Position numbers and translations under genes: made by a program
The notes under the pieces: model-generated
What the model was told of the DNA's origin: nothing
What the model saw: the letters and a program-made list of their open reading frames with translations, nothing else
The model's database searches: none
Part shown: positions 23,552 to 36,107 of the stretch, piece by piece
Layout: every line of letters begins with the position of its first letter
How positions within the stretch are numbered: the stretch's first letter is position 1
DNA from: Marisa cornuarietis
Taxonomy: Eukaryota > Mollusca > Gastropoda > Architaenioglossa > Ampullariidae
Direction: 5' to 3'
Length of the DNA stretch: 64,000 bases
Assembly (NCBI GenBank): GCA_004794655.1
Contig: SMMW01000567.1
Span: forward strand, 2,232,001-2,296,000

Positions 23552-25127
23552 TTTTTATATACCCCACTCCCATCTCTAGAGGAGGGAAGGGCCAGATGTC
23601 CAAGAAATGGTTTTAAGCCACTCCCTCGTAAGCTCAATATAAATTGCCATTATTTCATTGTGTGCTGTGCGCGTGTTTCTAGCATGTATACGTAGTAGGT
23701 TGTCCATCTCAAACTTCTCACTCAGGGAAGTTGAAGAGCGATTTCGATCCCCTTCATAGACAAGTCGGATATTTTATTAACATATTTCCAGGTTAGAAAA
23801 TGTGAGACGGGAATGAGCCTGACCTTCCAGCAAGCGCTGGCGAGTTAGAAATACCCGTGTTTGACAAAGGATCCCTCAAAATGATGTTAGGAAATTATTG
23901 CGGAACTTTCTCACAGATGTTAGAATCCGGTCAAAAGAAATACTCGTGTCATGGTGATTCGGAAAGAATAAGCACAGTGCGCTTGAGGCTCAAAATAAAA
24001 ACAAACCATTGGAACTAAAGGGGTTTAAAAAAAAAACTAGCATAGCCCTCTTGATACGTCACCTTTGTACAAGCTAATGCAGTTGAGCAAGAGTAATAAA
24101 AATAATTCAGTCATGGTGTTGTGCTACGTTCTTTATGCCAGAGGCGTATTGGTTCTGACGACCTTACGAACTTTTGACATGTGTGTCATGAAATTAGTAT
24201 TAACTGAACTCTTGACGTGTGATAATACGCTAAATATTGGTCGTATGGTTATATCGTGGCTTCTCATTATCCCCAGGGTGCATACGGTGGTGTGTAATTT
24301 CGTAAAGAATTGTCATTGAAGAAGAGTTTGAAATTCGCTTTTTAACTGAAATTGCTAAAACACTTCGTTTACAGAAACAAAATTATCAACTTCCTGTATT
24401 GGTGACCGGAACCCTAAAGGGCGATAGCTTTTCTAGGCGTATACTTCAAGGATTATAGGTCTGTATACCTAGAGCAGGATGCACAGTGGCTAATGGATAT
24501 TAACACTTAACAGACAGCTAAATTCCTTCTGAAATACACTATTAGCAGTTTAGCTGACTGCTAGCATCCAGCTAGGGTCTTTGTACCTGACGGAATTTCT
24601 GTAGAATGTTCAGAGGTAAGGGTTCAAGCACGCACCCCTCACTACCCCCCTAGAAAGCCAGTGTATTGACACCAGATTGGAGATCGCTTACCGACAAGAA
24701 ATGAGCCCGAAGACGTTTTCACACGCCAACAGAGAAGTTTGACGAAGCTTCTTGACGACGATGTCAGAACTTCAACAGTATTTAAAGCTTTGTAAACTGG
24801 GCCCGCGGCCAATCCGATTTTGCCGTGTCCTTGCAGTGGGGCGACCTCGGCCTGCGCAAATATTGGCACAGCGCGGGCACGTGCTGCTGGGAGCTAAAGC
24901 CTGTCGCTCGGCAGAACTGCCCGGACATTCGTGAAGAGTTAGAAAGGGAGCGAAAGTTAAACAGGGAGAGGGAAGTCCAGGGCCGACAGATCGCGTCCTT
25001 TTGCAACATATTGACGCGAAATATGTTATTGACGCGAACTATGTTGTTTGTTCGAAGAAATTAACCAGCGTGGCGGGCTTAGGACAACACCTTACCTATC
25101 AAACCTTCATATCAATAACCTTACCTG
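23552..25127. other. Non-coding stretch with GC-richer patch at 24640-25030
   Basis: Several frames are open across 24640-25060 on both strands, including one encoding a charged Arg/Glu-rich stretch at about 24930-24990. None has a domain I know, and the ATG frame at 24761 ends after fewer than 60 codons. I cannot support a gene here. Confidence 0.4.
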
Positions 25128-25531
25128 ACCCTCACCGATCATACTACCCGGCGTGATGTGGACTGGCGAGGTGCTAGATATTGTTGTAGTACCTGGGTAA
25201 ATGCGGGGGCAAAGATTTTAGTTCTCCAAATCTGTGAATGACCCTCTTCGATTCTCGAGCTAATATCAACATGCACAGAAAGAGGTCAAAATCGTGATGT
25301 CACGATATGACTAATTAACCTATATATATATATATAACCCTCCCCGATCATACTACTCGGCGCGATGTGGACTGGCAAGGTGGTAGATATTGTTGTAGTA
25401 AGTAGGTAAATATGAGGGCAAAGATTTTAATTCTCCAAATCTGAGGGAATGACCCTCTTCTATTCTCGAGCTAATATCAACATGCACAGAAAGAGGTCAA
25501 ACTCGTGATGTCACGATATGACTAATTAACA
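25128..25531. repeat. Direct tandem duplication, 209-bp period, separated by (TA)n
   Basis: Copy 1 (25128-25320) and copy 2 (25337-25531) align almost end to end: ACCCTCACCGATCATACTAC versus ACCCTCCCCGATCATACTAC at the start, TAGATATTGTTGTAGTA in the middle, and GTGATGTCACGATATGACTA near the end. A (TA)n spacer fills 25321-25336. By eye about nine in ten bases match, so this duplication is younger than the one at 4491-5010. No coding frame is conserved between copies. Each unit contains the palindrome TCGTGATGTCACGA. Confidence 0.9.
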
Positions 25532-26563
25532 TATGTTTCCAACTCACTCACTGGCTGAGGCCTTCATAGCATAAACTTATAATAATAACAATAGTCAGTG
25601 TACACTTGTACAGCTCTCCGTCACAACCTTAGAGCACTGATCCACTTACATACCCGACATATAGACGTTGTTGTACATAACCAAACTTGTAAACAACAAA
25701 CAAATTTATTTCTAACCATCCATGGCTTGGTCTCCAATAAGCATGCTTGTAAGTCTGCGATGAGAGGTAGAAATATTGAGTCATGTGTTCAAATGGAAAT
25801 AGCATTAGACAGAACTAAAGGAGATGAAGTCTGGTATATAAAAAAAACCAAAATGGCTCCGTCAATACTTCTTCATTTTCAATGTTAATTACCTAGAATG
25901 AATTAAAATATTCATAACTAGGAGATTATATTAGTTACAAGAAAACTTAGTATCATTGAAATTAAATGTACTAGAAAATAAATAAAAGTGTTAGAATAAA
26001 ATAATTATAATATTCATTAAATTAACTAAATAATTATCTTTTTGCTTATTATTGATTTATTTTAAAAAAATCTGCTTGGAGTGCCTACTATCACTCCTCG
26101 TTAGTTCGACCGAACTGCGCTGCAGAGTAACATTAGGAAAATATGTTTTATAGAGCCAACAAAAAAAACCTATCGCTGGGATATAAAAATGTCAGGTGAG
26201 CCTAAGAGATCGACATCCACTCTAAGCCAATTGCACAACACGCCCTTAGGCACCATATCCGCATGACTGACGCTGAGCAGACATCTGCAATGCTCATAAA
26301 ACATAAGCAGTATATAAGACTATCGTATATGTATAGCACCATTCTTGCTTAGTACCGCCTATATGCAGGTGCTAATGTTTTATGCTGTCTTTTAGCTCGA
26401 GCACCTAGCGAGGTGCCGCACACCTGCCCCTACTTGCCTCAACTGCTTATTAATGTCTGCGCACTGCTGTCGCTGTTATTAATCCTCCGGTGATCGTAAA
26501 CTTTAGCAGATTCGTCTGGTGCATCGTGTACAGCCTTGCCTCAAATAGAGAGAGAAAGAGAGG

Positions 26564-26566
<3 letters not shown>
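25532..26566. other. AT-rich non-coding stretch
   Basis: No gene, RNA or mobile-element signature. The 96-codon frame at 25598-25888 is Thr/His/Lys-rich with no ATG at its start and no domain. Confidence 0.55.

Positions 26567-26653
<87 letters not shown>
26567..26653. repeat. (AC)n microsatellite
   Basis: About 43 perfect units preceded by a short (GA)n stretch at 26546-26563. Confidence 0.99.
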
Positions 26654-26655
<2 letters not shown>

Positions 26656-27600
26656 GAGAAAAATGTGCTTTGTAATCTACACTCACTGGGATGCCGTAAG
26701 TCTTCAAAGATAAACGTTTATTAGTTGTAGACAGACAGATAAACAAACGTAGAGACAGAAGACGATCGTTTGTTCAGATGAAAGACAGCGCAGTCAGTAC
26801 TTTAACGTTTCCTGTATCTTTTTCTTTTTATTTCGGGCAATGAAAGTTGAGTCAGGTGCACCGTTTACTGCTGCTAGAAACCGCAAGGGTGCACGGGAAG
26901 GGGGGAACGAGGGTGGGAGGGGGCGGGGGGTCAGAGATAATCCACAGATGCTGCAGGCAAATGAAGCACTGGATGAAAAGCAATACACTATCTCTGTAGG
27001 TGCGGCTTCTAATGTTGGTCACTTTGATCATTACATCAAGGCTCTCTACCTGTGGCGGCCCCAGTGCTGCTCTGGCTGCTTCTGTCGAGGTCACAGACAA
27101 CTTCACAATGGAAATGACTCTAATCATATTGATGGAAGCCTTTAGGACTTTGCGGAAAATTGTGGGTCTCGTTAATGGAGATTGCAGCGGAGCGGCACTG
27201 GCAGTTCCTTTTAATAACGTCACTTTGATAAAAAAAAAGAAAAAGATCAGTAATAACGGCCTCTGGCAGCCACAGGCGTCGGTCATCTTCTTTGATCTGA
27301 CCTTGAGCTTGAACTCCGCTGGCTTCCTCCTTGTTAGGTGTGTTCCGGAACCCTTTCTTCTTGTCTACCTGTCTTCTTCTTTGTATGTCTGACAATGCAG
27401 TGCCGAATTTTAATTACATACATATCACAGAGAGAGAGAGAGAAAGAAAAAAATTCGAATCAGTTGCTTTTCTTTCTTTCTCTCAATAACCACTAGCCTC
27501 TATGTATTGGCTCATACATATGTTATACAATAACAACAGAACAAACATCAGTAGTGGCAAATGTATAGGAAGCTCTGTAGACACTCAGCATTGGCATACT
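26654..27600. other. Unassigned stretch with open frames on both strands at 26840-27395
   Basis: A 144-codon frame (minus, 26852-27286) and a 130-codon frame (plus, 27000-27392) overlap. Neither has a recognised motif, and the minus frame is interrupted by poly-Phe from an A9 run on the + strand at about 27229-27242. This may be an eroded coding repeat or chance. An (AG)n run is at 27429-27446. Confidence 0.35.
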
Positions 27601-27601
27601 T

Positions 27602-28433
27602 AATCTTTATTGTCATAATAAACATGTTACAGCTGTCTGTCAGTCTGCCTACTATGAGCTCCGTAAGATCAGTGCCATCCGTCACTTTCTCTCTACACGT
27701 GCCACCAACACTCTTGTCTGTGCGTTTGTTCTTTCACGACTTGACTACTGCAACTCCTTGCTGGCAGGCTGCCCCTCATCCCTCATTCAGAAACTCCAGA
27801 GAGTACAGAACTCTGCTGCACGTCTGGTACTTAGAGCAAGGAAACGGGACCATGTCACTCCTCTCCTTCGTTTTCTACACTGGCTACCCGTCCGTTCTCG
27901 CATCCAGTACAAACTGTCTGTGCTGTGTTTTAATTTCTTTGCTGGCTCCTGTCCTGACTATTTCTCTGAACTTCTCATCCCTTACTCTCCGGCCAGACAA
28001 CTCCGCTCTTCCTCTGACAACCGTACTCGGACTGTTCCTGTCACCAGAACAACAACATATGGTCACAGGACTTTTGGCTACTGTGCTGCAAAACAATGGA
28101 ACTCTCTTCCTCTCCATATCCGCCACCTTCCTACAACTGAATCCTTCAAATCTGCACTGAAAACGCACCTCTTCCTTGAGCACTACTCCTAGTCCACAAT
28201 GCTAGTCCTTACCCCCCCCCTTCCCTCTTGCTACTTTACCCATCATTATTTTTCTCTGTTCCTGTTACTTGATGCCTTTTGTTATCTATTTTTGTCAGTA
28301 CTGTCGTTTTCTTTCGTCCCCTGTGTTCTGTATCTACTTAGTCCACGTCTCTTCCCCGTTTTAAGCGCTAAGAGCATACTCTCTTCGAGTGTGAATATGC
28401 GCTATAAAAATCTTCACTATTATTATTATTATA
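27602..28433 (+). pseudogene. 5'-truncated CR1/L2-like LINE: RT C-terminal domain plus (ATT)n 3' end
   Basis: One frame is open from 27602 to the TAG at 28190-28192 and reads as the thumb/C-terminal domain of a CR1/L2-type reverse transcriptase: HVTAVCQSAYYELRKISAIR, VLSRLDYCNSLLAGCP, LQRVQNSAARLVLRARKRDH, LHWLPVRSRIQYKLSVLCF and KQWNSLPLHIR, ending FKSALKTHLFLEHYS. There is no ATG because the element is 5' truncated; an in-frame TAG lies upstream at 27578. A roughly 240-bp 3' UTR follows, ending in GCGCTATAAAAATC and (ATT)n at 28418-28433, typical of these elements. No internal stop is present, so it is much younger than the copy at 13380-15490. No clear target duplication was found. Confidence 0.9.
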
Positions 28434-28858
28434 ATATGGTAGAATAAATAAACATTGCGACTGATCTCGTAATAAAAATCTTATTTTGTAGGAGTTAACT
28501 TCTTGGTGGTACAAAATAGCTTTTACAATTTTAGTACATATTTTGAAAGCTAGATAGATAAATGACAAATCATTATTTAAGAGCGTAACAGAAAAAGAAA
28601 AGTTGTACTTTTTCACATGTAGCCCTCGATCTAAGGAAAGGAACCTGAAACACAACTTAACTATAAAACAAAGGGATTCAAAAGGGAAAATAAGAATATC
28701 GGGGTTGTCTAATCTGACAGGGATTTTTGACTAGTGAATAAGTAACATATGGTTCAAGTACATTTTTCCTTGTTAGTAATAAGGTGTTTAAGCTGGAAGA
28801 TCTCACAAGCGATCAAAGGTTTTAATATAGATATTTTAGAAGTAGATAGAGTCGTGTG

Positions 28859-28870
<12 letters not shown>

Positions 28871-28916
<46 letters not shown>
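28871..28916. repeat. (TG)n microsatellite after (TA)n
   Basis: About 23 TG units directly abut a short TA tract. Confidence 0.98.
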
Positions 28917-28917
<1 letters not shown>

Positions 28918-30474
28918 TTAAATTATTTTCTTGGCCACTCCATGCCCTTTCAGAAAAAGAAAATTATCGATTCCCTTCTTTTGACACACCGCACAGTTAT
29001 TGATTTGTACGACAAAGTCTCAAATGGAAACTCCGACACGCGAGAAAGAGAAAGAGAGAAAAAAAACTCTCTCAAAATAAAATTCTTTCGCATCTATACG
29101 CACATCTCGTGCTTCACAATCCGATGACTTTGGCCTCTGCGACTTATAGCAAGCTCACCGTCCAGGAAATCCTAAAATGCAACTCGTGGAAGGAGTTACA
29201 ATTACCGAAATCACCCGAAATAGCTCAGGGTTCACGTCAGATTGACGTTATAGGGAGTAATCCTATGCGATATGGCGCAGCCCCGTGTGATACTGATGCA
29301 ACTGGTAGCCGCTGATAACTGCCCGCAGCTCTGACTTTCTGTGCAGGCAAAAGCACGCGCACGCGTTCTGGATCGTTGAACAAGATGATTGCTCCGCCGG
29401 CCAATTTCACTAACACCCATAAACTTCTGCTTCAGCGGATCAGCGTCATGGCGGAATGTTCCGGAACTACTTCGGTCTAAGTCAGGAGACACCATCCGGT
29501 GTCGTAGCCGAGGCAGAACGTGTTAATTCTTCTCAGTCATGGAGGGAAATCCGGTGACCAGGGGAGAGAAAAAATAGCGAAGGTGGCTGGTGTTACCTGA
29601 CCGACTGTCATTAGGTTCACCCTGCATGTCTGACGTTGGGTGGGAACTGTAGGCGTATCTGTCAGCAGCAGCGCATTCCCTGTTAATTGAATCAGTGCAC
29701 TAAACAATGACCATAGCTTGAAATAAACTCATTGCTAGATTATCTGGTCAGGATTTTGCTCGCCTTCCGTCATATCAATAACTGTAAAATTTCAATGCGC
29801 GCTAAACAAAACAGCGAACATTTGATTAATACAGACAAGCTCGAAGCCTTTGAAGACGCCTTTGTGAACCGGAAGTTACATTTTCTTTTTTTTTTCCTTC
29901 TTTTTCCTTTTTTCTTTTTTGACCAGCGCGGCAGCAACAGAGATTCTTCTTCTTGTAGCTCTTCGATCTAAACACCATCTCACCTACATTTTGTAAACCT
30001 TTACTAGTAATTTGCTTCAAAGAAGCAGCTACAAGAGCACGCATGCGCCCCCCCCCCCCACACACACACACAGGGCGATGTGGATGGAGAGAGATTTGTC
30101 ATCTCCATCTCACTTACTCACGCCCTTTTCTTCTTACATTCAAAGAAAGGTAGACTGTGTTCTATTTATAGTCTTTGATATACAATAACCATGGTAACTG
30201 TCTCCATTTTCTGGCTTCCAGGCCACCTTGAAGTTAAACAATCCCTTTTGTTAAATATAAAAAAGAAGACTTTTCTGAAATAAGAAATTCTCGAAATAGA
30301 AGCACCCATATACAATCTGAGAACATCAAATGTCATTAGGTGATGTTATTCTCTTCTCTCCGCGTTGTTCGTGCTTTAGTGTTGAATAGGGAAGACAAAA
30401 CAAGACTTGGTGCTCGCTCAGTAAACTGGAAAGAACACTTGTAGGCAGTATGCTATTAGCGTATGTGCATGCTC

Positions 30475-30540
30475 GTGTGTGTGTGTGTGTGTGCGTGCGT
30501 GCATGTGTGCGTGTGTTTGTGTGTGTGTGTGTGTGTGTGT
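30475..30540. repeat. Interrupted (TG)n microsatellite
   Basis: TG units with CG and CATG interruptions. Confidence 0.95.
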
Positions 30541-31836
30541 CCGCGCGCAGATTAACACAATTTATTTCCATTTTTTTCTGTGGTGGAGGTGGTATTGTCC
30601 CCTGCTAATTACATGGAAGGTCTACGTTTTTCAGCTGATTTCGTGGAGGATGTTTTTGATATTTTTATCTTGTTTTTCTTCTTGTTTTAGTCAGTCTGCC
30701 AAGATTTTGATTGCTTAAAATTCAATGAAGAATGCCGTTGCCCCGTAAGGGATAAAAATCACCTTCAGCAGGTGAATTCAGAGAAGGAAATCTATTCATT
30801 GTCGCACAGTCACAAAATTGTGTGCACATCAATGTAACTTAAAGAAATTAGTCACTACCGATCTATCTGTCTGTTGGGTTCGATTTAATCTGGTTTGAAA
30901 GCGCTTCCATCACACAGGAATTTCGCACCAAGGGTGGAAGAGACGTTGAAAGGAACGAATAAAGAAGATAGTGCAGTACCGCAAACGGCCAGCTCCACAT
31001 CCAAGGAGAAATATCTGTGCCCGGATCTAATCACAAGACATTTATGATATTTATTGTGACAAGTGTTTTACTATTGAAATATTGAGTCGTTTTAAATAGT
31101 TCCACCAAAACGTTCCCATGTCGACAGGCTGAAAAGACCAAACAACACGACGACGGCAAACAGAAACTTGCTTGGAGTCATTCTGGGTGAGTAAAACACC
31201 ATCTATACTTTCAGAAGGAAAGCTCAACAGACATTGCCACTGCAGTTTTTCATATTACCTGTTCCTGTATTTATCTGTGTGACGCAAGCAGCCAGGGTTG
31301 CGGCAGTGGCACAGCAGTAAGGTCGATCAGTGGGTGGTCTTGCTGCGGAGAAGAAAAATATTCCAAGCATTGTAAGGATCTGGTATGAAGCTTTTACATT
31401 CAGTTTCACAATATCCCATCGCTTTTTACACGTGGCATATTTTTTTGTTTGAAATACGTTTGATTTTTTTTCCTAGTTCGAGAAATTTAAGATTCCATTT
31501 ATTTTGTTGTGCAGCTCTCAGTCTTAAGAATTTATGTCAACTGAACTTTCTTTCTGGATTTTGCAAAAAGTGTAATTAGGTTATCGTCGTTACAAGATTA
31601 GAGAAGAGTACTCATTCCGTTTCTCTCCAGTTTTCCTCTCTCTCTTCTTAATAACTTAATGCCTTGGACTTTAAACTTGTCGTTGCGCTTCTTTAAAAAA
31701 AAGTCTGTAAAAAGGAAACTAATGAGGTTAATAAGACGAAATCGTTGACGAAATTCTCACTAAGCTGTTGTCTGAGCACTGTTGTCTGAGAGTTCCATTT
31801 GACCCGTTCTAAGCCTCCCAATACAAGCGTATGCAT

Positions 31837-31837
<1 letters not shown>

Positions 31838-31932
<95 letters not shown>
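31838..31932. repeat. (CA)n microsatellite, 95 bp
   Basis: The longest perfect dinucleotide tract in the window, about 47 units. It creates two false poly-Val/Cys frames on the minus strand. Confidence 0.99.
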
Positions 31933-31934
<2 letters not shown>

Positions 31935-32979
31935 CCTTTCATTGATACGTTTTCTTAAGCTGTGGTGCCGAGAGCTCAGCTAGAATCAATGGTGTGAGCG
32001 TCTTCAGATGTTTCAGGCATCACAAGCTTTCTTCTGGAGCCTTGAAAGAGATCACGTGCAATTTTACCCAAAATAGTACAGCATATATAAGCTTTCAGTC
32101 TATTTTGCTGCTCTAAAACTGTACCAGGAGAATCATAAAAGATGGACAGCACAATGCATAGCTTTCACGATAGGTTTTTACTGTGCAATGCTTGCCACTG
32201 TGGAACACCCTTTTTCTTTTTGAACGCTGCTTCTGTAAGCGTCTGTGCAGTTCGCATTTTATTTTTGGTGTATGTAGATGGTATATTTCGCCATTTCCCC
32301 GCGAATCTTTCTCCTGTGAGTGAAGTGTAAAAACAGATGCGAATCTAACAGATGCCAGGACGGTGAGTGGTCCTATACACGAAGTGGCCTCTGGACTAAA
32401 GTCTCTAAAGTCACTGCCGAGCCTTACACAGGTCCTTTACTTGCGAATGAAAAGTAGCAGAGCAAGCAGTGAGTCGCTGAAGACCACTTGAAGTGTCGGT
32501 GCAGGAGTTTCAAGACAGCAAGCGATAAACTAGAATACTGCAAAATAATACATTAACCAAACAGACCTCCCCAACACAGACACAAATGGCAGAATGGAAG
32601 ACGACGATTTTAAACATGACTCGTTATTCACTAGTTATAGAAGTTGCGAATGCACAGACTTGTACAGACACAACAAAATTACTAACGAACTTAAAATTTT
32701 TTTTTTTTTACAGTTTCCAGTTTGCAACAGCTGAGGGAAATTAGTAGGCTCAGATTAAAAAAGAACAAGAAAACAAAGAACAAAGAAGAGAAAATTTAAA
32801 GAGAAAAAAATGCATCTAACTGCAGCACCTCAAGGCCGTCAAAAGCGTGGCTGGAAAAGGGATGTCAGATGGAGATAGTCTTGTGTCTGGGACACAGATA
32901 ACCTGCTCCCTGAGGGGTTCTGCTGGCGTCTGTATGCATACACATAAGTATGAACTTATGTTGTATGTGTTGTGTGTTG

Positions 32980-33031
<52 letters not shown>

Positions 33032-33175
33032 GTGCGTGTGTTTGAGTGAATGTATGTCAATATCCGGCTAACTAAAAAAAATCTTTTTGGTGTACATCGA
33101 ATCGCTTATATTCTGTTTCAGTTCTCCGTGTTTGAAATTAACCATCTCAGATTGTTTCTGAAGCAATAGACTACG
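31933..33175. other. Non-coding stretch
   Basis: Contains (GT)n at 32982-33027. The 62-codon ATG frame at 32142-32330 is Phe/Cys-rich with no known domain and no neighbouring exon. Confidence 0.5.
32982..33027. repeat. (GT)n microsatellite
   Basis: About 22 units, continuing imperfectly to about 33045. Confidence 0.98.
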
Positions 33176-33293
<118 letters not shown>

Positions 33294-33493
33294 GACCCAT
33301 AGCCTTTGCAAGCCGTAGGGACACCTGAGAATATTACCGCCCATTCTCGCCAACATTATCGGCTTTGCCCTGTTTGCTGGGATGTGTTGAATGACAGGCC
33401 AGCTAAGTTTGTGAGGTTGTCTGACCATTTCTTCTTGAATGCTTTCTTCCGCCTCCCAGTCTTGTTCCGCTGCAGGGTCGTCTTTTCAAGTTG

Positions 33494-33648
33494 GGGCCTG
33501 GTGTGTATGTGAGGCCTTGAAAATGAGTCTCAAGTCGGCGGTCTTAAGTGGCAAATCGATTTCGCTAAGTCTGATCTAAATAGTCGACTGGTCACTTGAG
33601 ACCAAGGCTTTAAGACTCATTTTCAAGTCCTCACGTGTACACTGGCCC
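33494..33648. mobile_element. Foldback/MITE-like element with long terminal inverted repeats
   Basis: The two ends are inverted copies. CTTGAAAATGAGTCT at 33516-33530 is exactly complementary to AGACTCATTTTCAAG at 33613-33627. The symmetry extends outward (GTGAGG / CCTCAC, GGGCC-GGTGTGTA / GTACACTGGCCC) and inward (GTCTTAAGTG / CACTTGAGAC). The arms are about 50-60 bp around a loop of about 30-40 bp, and there is no coding capacity. No clear target duplication is visible, so the transposon superfamily is open. Confidence 0.7.
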
Positions 33649-33762
33649 TGGTGATCTAAGTTGTCCCAACACCAACTCCTTCCAAGGTACCCATGGGACC
33701 TTCTTACGACCTACCACACAGATAATAATTATTATATTGCGTTATATGTGTACGTGACACAC

Positions 33763-33776
33763 AGAGAGAGAGAGAG

Positions 33777-33837
<61 letters not shown>
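33763..33837. repeat. Compound (GA)n(TG)n microsatellite
   Basis: About nine GA units pass directly into about 28 TG units. Confidence 0.98.
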
Positions 33838-33841
<4 letters not shown>

Positions 33842-35811
33842 CTGTACCTCACTCCTAAGGTGTCAGTCTTAAAATATTTTCTTTCAACTACAAGAGCATC
33901 AATTTCTGCAGAAGATGAACAGGAGGACTTTAAAACGCTCTCTCCATCTTGGTGATGGTCGTGCTGGCGAGTCGCCGAAAGCTCAAGCCAGATAAGTCGC
34001 CACAGTCCAGGGAAGCTTCCTTCCGTTTTTGACAGCAAATATTTGTTTTGGTGCTGCAGACTCGTCCGGGGGGATACTGAAGCGCAGTTGAGGACGGGGA
34101 CATCGTCCGCCAATTAGCTCGTCTTGATGACGTCAGCAGCCGCCCACAGGGGACGCAAATCGAACTCCCCGCACGTGCGCGGCACCGAAGAAGTAGTCGT
34201 AATGATCGGGGTCCCGGCACCTTCTTGTGGGTCCATCCTCCCTCTGGCTCCGCGCCCTGCTGACACACGGTTCTCCGTGCCAGACAGTTATTGACACCAA
34301 CGACACTCAATTCTTGGAACACCATGCGGGCTTTCCTGGCTGGAACTCCAGTTGTTTGGACGAACTTCACACGCACTGTCGCCTATGTAGAAAACCACGG
34401 TTTCCGCGTCTGATGCCATAGCTTTCTGTAGACGGTAGTCTTCTTACAGCATTACTCACGATTGGTAGTCTCGTGATACCACAGGATACTTAGAGTGCAT
34501 GTGTAGTAATGACCGTGAAGTCAAAATAGATATCGTGTTCAAAACAAAGTGCAGCTAAAAAACTTCTTTCTGGCTTTTCATTAATTTATTTGCCTGATGT
34601 TATGTATGTACAAATTCATATGGTCTCGCTGTACAGTTGTATATATGTGTGTATGTAAAGGGTGTTTAACCTTAACTGGAATAATGCAACATAGAAGCAC
34701 TTAATAATTATTATTACTATTATTTATGTACAAGAAGTAGTCACAAGGAAACCAATAATACAGATCCAGCTAAACGGAAGTTCATGCAAGTTGCACAAAG
34801 GACAGCGGAACTGATAGTCAACACCATCATTGTTTGCAGTCACAGTCACACAGTACCGAAAACAAGTCTTAACTGTTCACTTCAGTTCACCAAACTTCAA
34901 AAAGGTACCTATATCTTCTTTTCAAATGTTTCAATCGCTGTTATTTATCTACAAAAAATCTCGAGGTATAATTCGGCATAAGAGCTTTGCCCACTAAACA
35001 AGACCTGGAACACTGGAGGAACCGAGCACGAGGAAAGTCCTTTGAACAATGTTGCGACTCCTTATCTGGATTTGGCGACACAGCTCTTCCCCCATGACCT
35101 CCATCTCCACCTCCACGAGTTTCAAACCTTTTCCCCAACCGCCTCCCACCACGAGTCCAGGGACTGTATCCACCAACCGGAGGTAGTAGCTTTGGAGTTT
35201 TCTTTCTCCAGTCTACCCCCCGAAAGACTCCTCTGTGGCAGTAGACATTGACTGAACAAAAGGCGAGGTCTGTAGGTTACATACCAATCTCTGAGGTACC
35301 TGGGTGTTTGTGCGTACAGACTACGAAAACGCTTTCGAAGGAAATGAATAATGAATGAGGTCATGCCATCTAAGCGGTATATCAAGAAAAAATTACTTCG
35401 AATTCGTGTTCGGTTTGAAACAGTAACGTCTTATGTTTCAGTTGTTGTTATGCTGTGCGTTAAACGAATGCTGATGATATTGTAAATGTGGATATCACTG
35501 AACTTTTGACAACGACATAAGTCAGAGATAGGACAGTCACTTCATATTCTGTCTTTTACGTGCTCATAAATGCAGGAAACTCAAATAAAATAGTATTCAG
35601 AGGAGAAGGAATTTTATCAGGGAATTAAATTACGTCCTCGGCAAACTGCCTGTTGCTGTGTACTTTGAGCGCGGAACATGGTGGGCATTTAAATGTAAGA
35701 GTTGATACACATAAGATCAAAGCACGTTGAATTTAAAGCCATATCTTACTAATATGCTTAACATAATGATCGCGGTGGTTGTAGGTACTATGTGAGCATC
35801 GAGTACAGCGA
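33838..35811. other. Non-coding stretch with GC-rich patch at 33930-34400
   Basis: Open minus-strand frames at 33742-34113 and 33930-34376 begin at TTG or GTG, not ATG, and show no domain. The patch could be an unrecognised exon or promoter, but no strong donor or acceptor borders it. The remainder is AT-rich. Confidence 0.4.
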
Positions 35812-35823
35812 CTTGTCAAGGGG

Positions 35824-36006
35824 CGGTCCGGTGGGGCAACGGTTAGCGCCTGCTGAGGATTGGCTGTCCGGGATTCAGATCTTGTCTCAGACACACTGTT
35901 TTTTTCTTTCCATGTGGCACCTGTTTACAGGGCTGACCGCTGTGCCGTGATATAGCCTTAGTTGCAGGCTCTACCTAAAACACCAGTCCTTATACTCTGC
36001 CTCCGT
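35824..36006 (+). mobile_element. SINE family A, full length, perfect 12-bp target duplication
   Basis: Head: GGTCCGGTGGGGCAACGGTT then AGCGCCTG (A box) and CCGGGATTCAGATCTTG (B box). Body: ACACACTGTTTTTTTCTTTC, GTTTACAGGGCTGACCGC, TGCCGTGATATAGCCTTAG and CTAAAACACC. It is flanked by CTTGTCAAGGGG at 35812-35823 and 36007-36018, a perfect target-site duplication. It lies about 100 bp upstream of the candidate exon at 36108. Confidence 0.9.
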
Positions 36007-36107
36007 CTTGTCAAGGGGCTACCAGAGATGTGGCGACCAGTCTCTACTACTGATCCATGCATTATGATAGCGGAAAGAACAAAAGCAACCCACCTACCTT
36101 CTCCCAG

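Larger units (their letters stand above)
28434..31837. other. Non-coding stretch with simple repeats
   Basis: Contains (TA)n(TG)n at 28859-28916, a T-rich run at 29883-29920, C9(AC)n at 30050-30073 and interrupted (TG)n at 30475-30540. The minus frame at 29232-29495 and the plus frames here lack domains. A CTGG|GTGAGT donor-like string near 31187 has no supporting exon. Confidence 0.5.

Noticed and set aside
26852..27395. Gene on either strand between the AC tract and the LINE
   Set aside because: Long overlapping frames on both strands with no motif; poly-Phe from an A run interrupts one.
31693..31942. Poly-Val/Cys ORFs on the minus strand
   Set aside because: Artefacts of the 95-bp CA tract.
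34100..34400. Exon in a GC-rich patch
   Set aside because: Open frames lack ATG, domain and good splice borders.
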